Shown here: piece after piece, positions 6,294-6,781 of the stretch | Layout of the letters: each line of letters starts with the position of its first letter | How positions within the stretch are numbered: the stretch's first letter is position 1 | Translations under genes and position numbers: made by a program | Notes under the pieces: generated by a model | What the model saw: only the letters and a program-made list of their open reading frames with translations | Databases searched by the model: none | Told to the model about the DNA's origin: nothing | Origin: an uncultured Collinsella sp. | GTDB lineage: Bacteria; Actinomycetota; Coriobacteriia; Coriobacteriales; Coriobacteriaceae | Direction of reading: 5' to 3' | DNA length: 6,781 bases | Assembly (NCBI GenBank): GCA_900553415.1 | Contig: USDH01000089.1 | Coordinates: 1-6,781 of the forward strand

Positions 6294-6323
6294 AAAAGGG
6301 TCCCGCACATGCGGAACCCTTTT
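6294..6323 (-). terminator. Rho-independent terminator of secG
   Basis: On the minus strand the arms AAAAGGGTTCCGC and GCGGGACCCTTTT pair over 13 positions with one mismatch (6302 against 6315) around a four-base loop, and the RNA continues with a U-rich tail (TTTTTGTTT on the DNA). It begins 22 bases after the secG stop. This is a textbook terminator and separates secG from the opp operon. The A-run on the other arm may give some activity in the plus direction. Confidence 0.9.
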
Positions 6324-6345
6324 CAAGTATTTATGCGGTTCGTGC

Positions 6346-6600
6346 TTAGAAGCCAACGATGCCCTGTGGGAAGAAGAACATGCACAGGACGACGCACACG
6401 GCAAAAACGACGGCCATAATTACCGTCAGGCGATCGAGGTTCTGCTCCATGACGCCCGTGGCAGAGCTGGAGTTATACAGCGAGCTAGCGATCATATCCG
6501 AAACGCCGGTGCCCTTACCGGAATGCATCAGAACGAGAATCGTCAGCGCCACGGCAGAAACAGCCCAAACGACAAACAGAAGAATCTGAAACGGACCCAT
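6346..6600 (-). CDS. secG: Preprotein translocase subunit SecG
   Basis: Small inner-membrane subunit of the SecYEG channel that assists SecA-driven protein export. The 84 residues match the usual size. Two hydrophobic membrane segments are visible at about 5-25 and 59-77, joined by a Gly/Ser-rich loop. The loop starts LMHSGKGTGVSDM (24-36) and ends QNLDRLTV (53-60); the SDM and NLDRLTV elements are typical of actinobacterial SecG, whose usual motif is closer to GKGGGLSDM. AAGGAG lies seven bases before the ATG. It is followed by its own strong terminator and preceded by a likely terminator of the upstream gene, so it may be transcribed alone, or partly by read-through. In many actinobacteria secG lies after gap-pgk-tpiA. 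Confidence 0.92.
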   Translation of the reverse strand: MGPFQILLFVVWAVSAVALTILVLMHSGKGTGVSDMIASSLYNSSSATGVMEQNLDRLTVIMAVVFAVCVVLCMFFFPQGIVGF

Positions 6601-6636
6601 AGATAAGCTCCTTAATAGAACAATTCAAACTCCAGT

Positions 6637-6645
6637 ACTGTACCA
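6637..6645 (-). promoter_or_regulatory. Possible extended -10 promoter of secG
   Basis: The minus strand reads TGGTACAGT, a TGn motif joined to TACAGT (four of six matches to TATAAT), about 36 bases before the secG ATG. No good -35 is seen at the right distance. The position between the upstream terminator and the ribosome binding site is suitable. Confidence 0.3.
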
Positions 6646-6699
6646 CAACCTCAAGCACTCCCCCATCTGCCATTTGGGGACGGGCTAGAAATAGCGCAA

Positions 6700-6730
6700 A
6701 AGGGGTTACCCGAACGTGGACAACCCCCTT
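6700..6730 (-). terminator. Probable terminator of the gene at the right edge
   Basis: On the minus strand AAGGGGGTT (6722-6730) pairs with AACCCCTT (6700-6707), leaving one bulged G, and the 3' arm runs into four T residues before GCGC. The hairpin begins 24 bases after the stop codon of the edge gene. The loop is 14 bases and the U-tract is short, so termination may be partial and allow read-through into secG. Confidence 0.5.
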
Positions 6731-6754
6731 ACACGAAAACGTTAGTTGTTTTCT

Positions 6755-6781
6755 TTAGGCCTCGGTGGCGAGCGCGCGACC
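6755..6781 (-). CDS. C-terminal end of an unidentified gene, cut by the window edge
   Basis: Reading in from the edge on the minus strand gives GRALATEA and a TAA stop, followed by a hairpin terminator. Eight codons cannot identify a protein, and two other frames are also open over this short stretch. The position just before secG fits the actinobacterial order in which glycolytic genes precede secG. A C terminus of the form GRAL is compatible with cofactor-independent phosphoglycerate mutase, and triosephosphate isomerase is the other candidate by gene order. Both are guesses from context. Confidence 0.4.
   Translation of the reverse strand, partial: GRALATEA

Noticed and set aside
6661..6679. 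Small hairpin CCCCA-N9-TGGGG before secG
   Set aside because: Only five pairs and no U-tract on either side; the hairpin at 6700-6730 is a better terminator for the upstream gene.

Overview
The window holds one peptide-uptake transporter operon and the gene upstream of it, all read on the minus strand, so transcription runs from high to low coordinates. In transcription order: the last eight codons of an unidentified gene at the right edge; secG; a strong secG terminator; a leader of about 240 bases; oppA (lipoprotein substrate-binding protein); a 156-base gap with a stem-loop; then oppB, oppC, oppD and oppF, packed with gaps of 14, 2 and -1 bases. A long palindromic structure that contains a terminator closes the operon at the left edge.

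The organism looks like an actinobacterium, probably of the Coriobacteriia (Collinsella-like). This is an inference, not a proof. The support is moderately high G+C, clear Shine-Dalgarno sites (AAGGAGG before oppA, AAGGAG before secG), a SecG of actinobacterial type (GKGTGVSDM and NLDRLTV motifs), and a lipoprotein signal that carries an RRxF motif. In many actinobacteria secG follows the glycolytic genes gap-pgk-tpiA, so the cut-off gene at the right edge could be a glycolytic enzyme. Only GRALATEA-stop is visible.

How the genes work together: OppA, anchored outside the membrane by its lipidated Cys32, captures peptides and delivers them to the OppB-OppC pore. OppD and OppF hydrolyse ATP on the cytoplasmic side to drive import. 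Both ATPases have complete catalytic motifs and the same C-terminal four-cysteine pattern. SecG is an accessory subunit of the SecYEG export channel. It belongs to a separate unit, because a strong terminator lies between it and oppA.

I see no transfer signs, insertion sequence, CRISPR array, tRNA or rRNA. The genes are ordinary. The more interesting material is non-coding: the nested palindrome at 1-94, the oppA-oppB stem-loop, and a set of dyads and repeats in the oppA leader. Details worth checking in the proteins are an acidic duplicated insert in OppB, the Tat-like signal with many cysteines in OppA, and the shared cysteine pattern in OppD and OppF. I did not find a convincing new biological system here.
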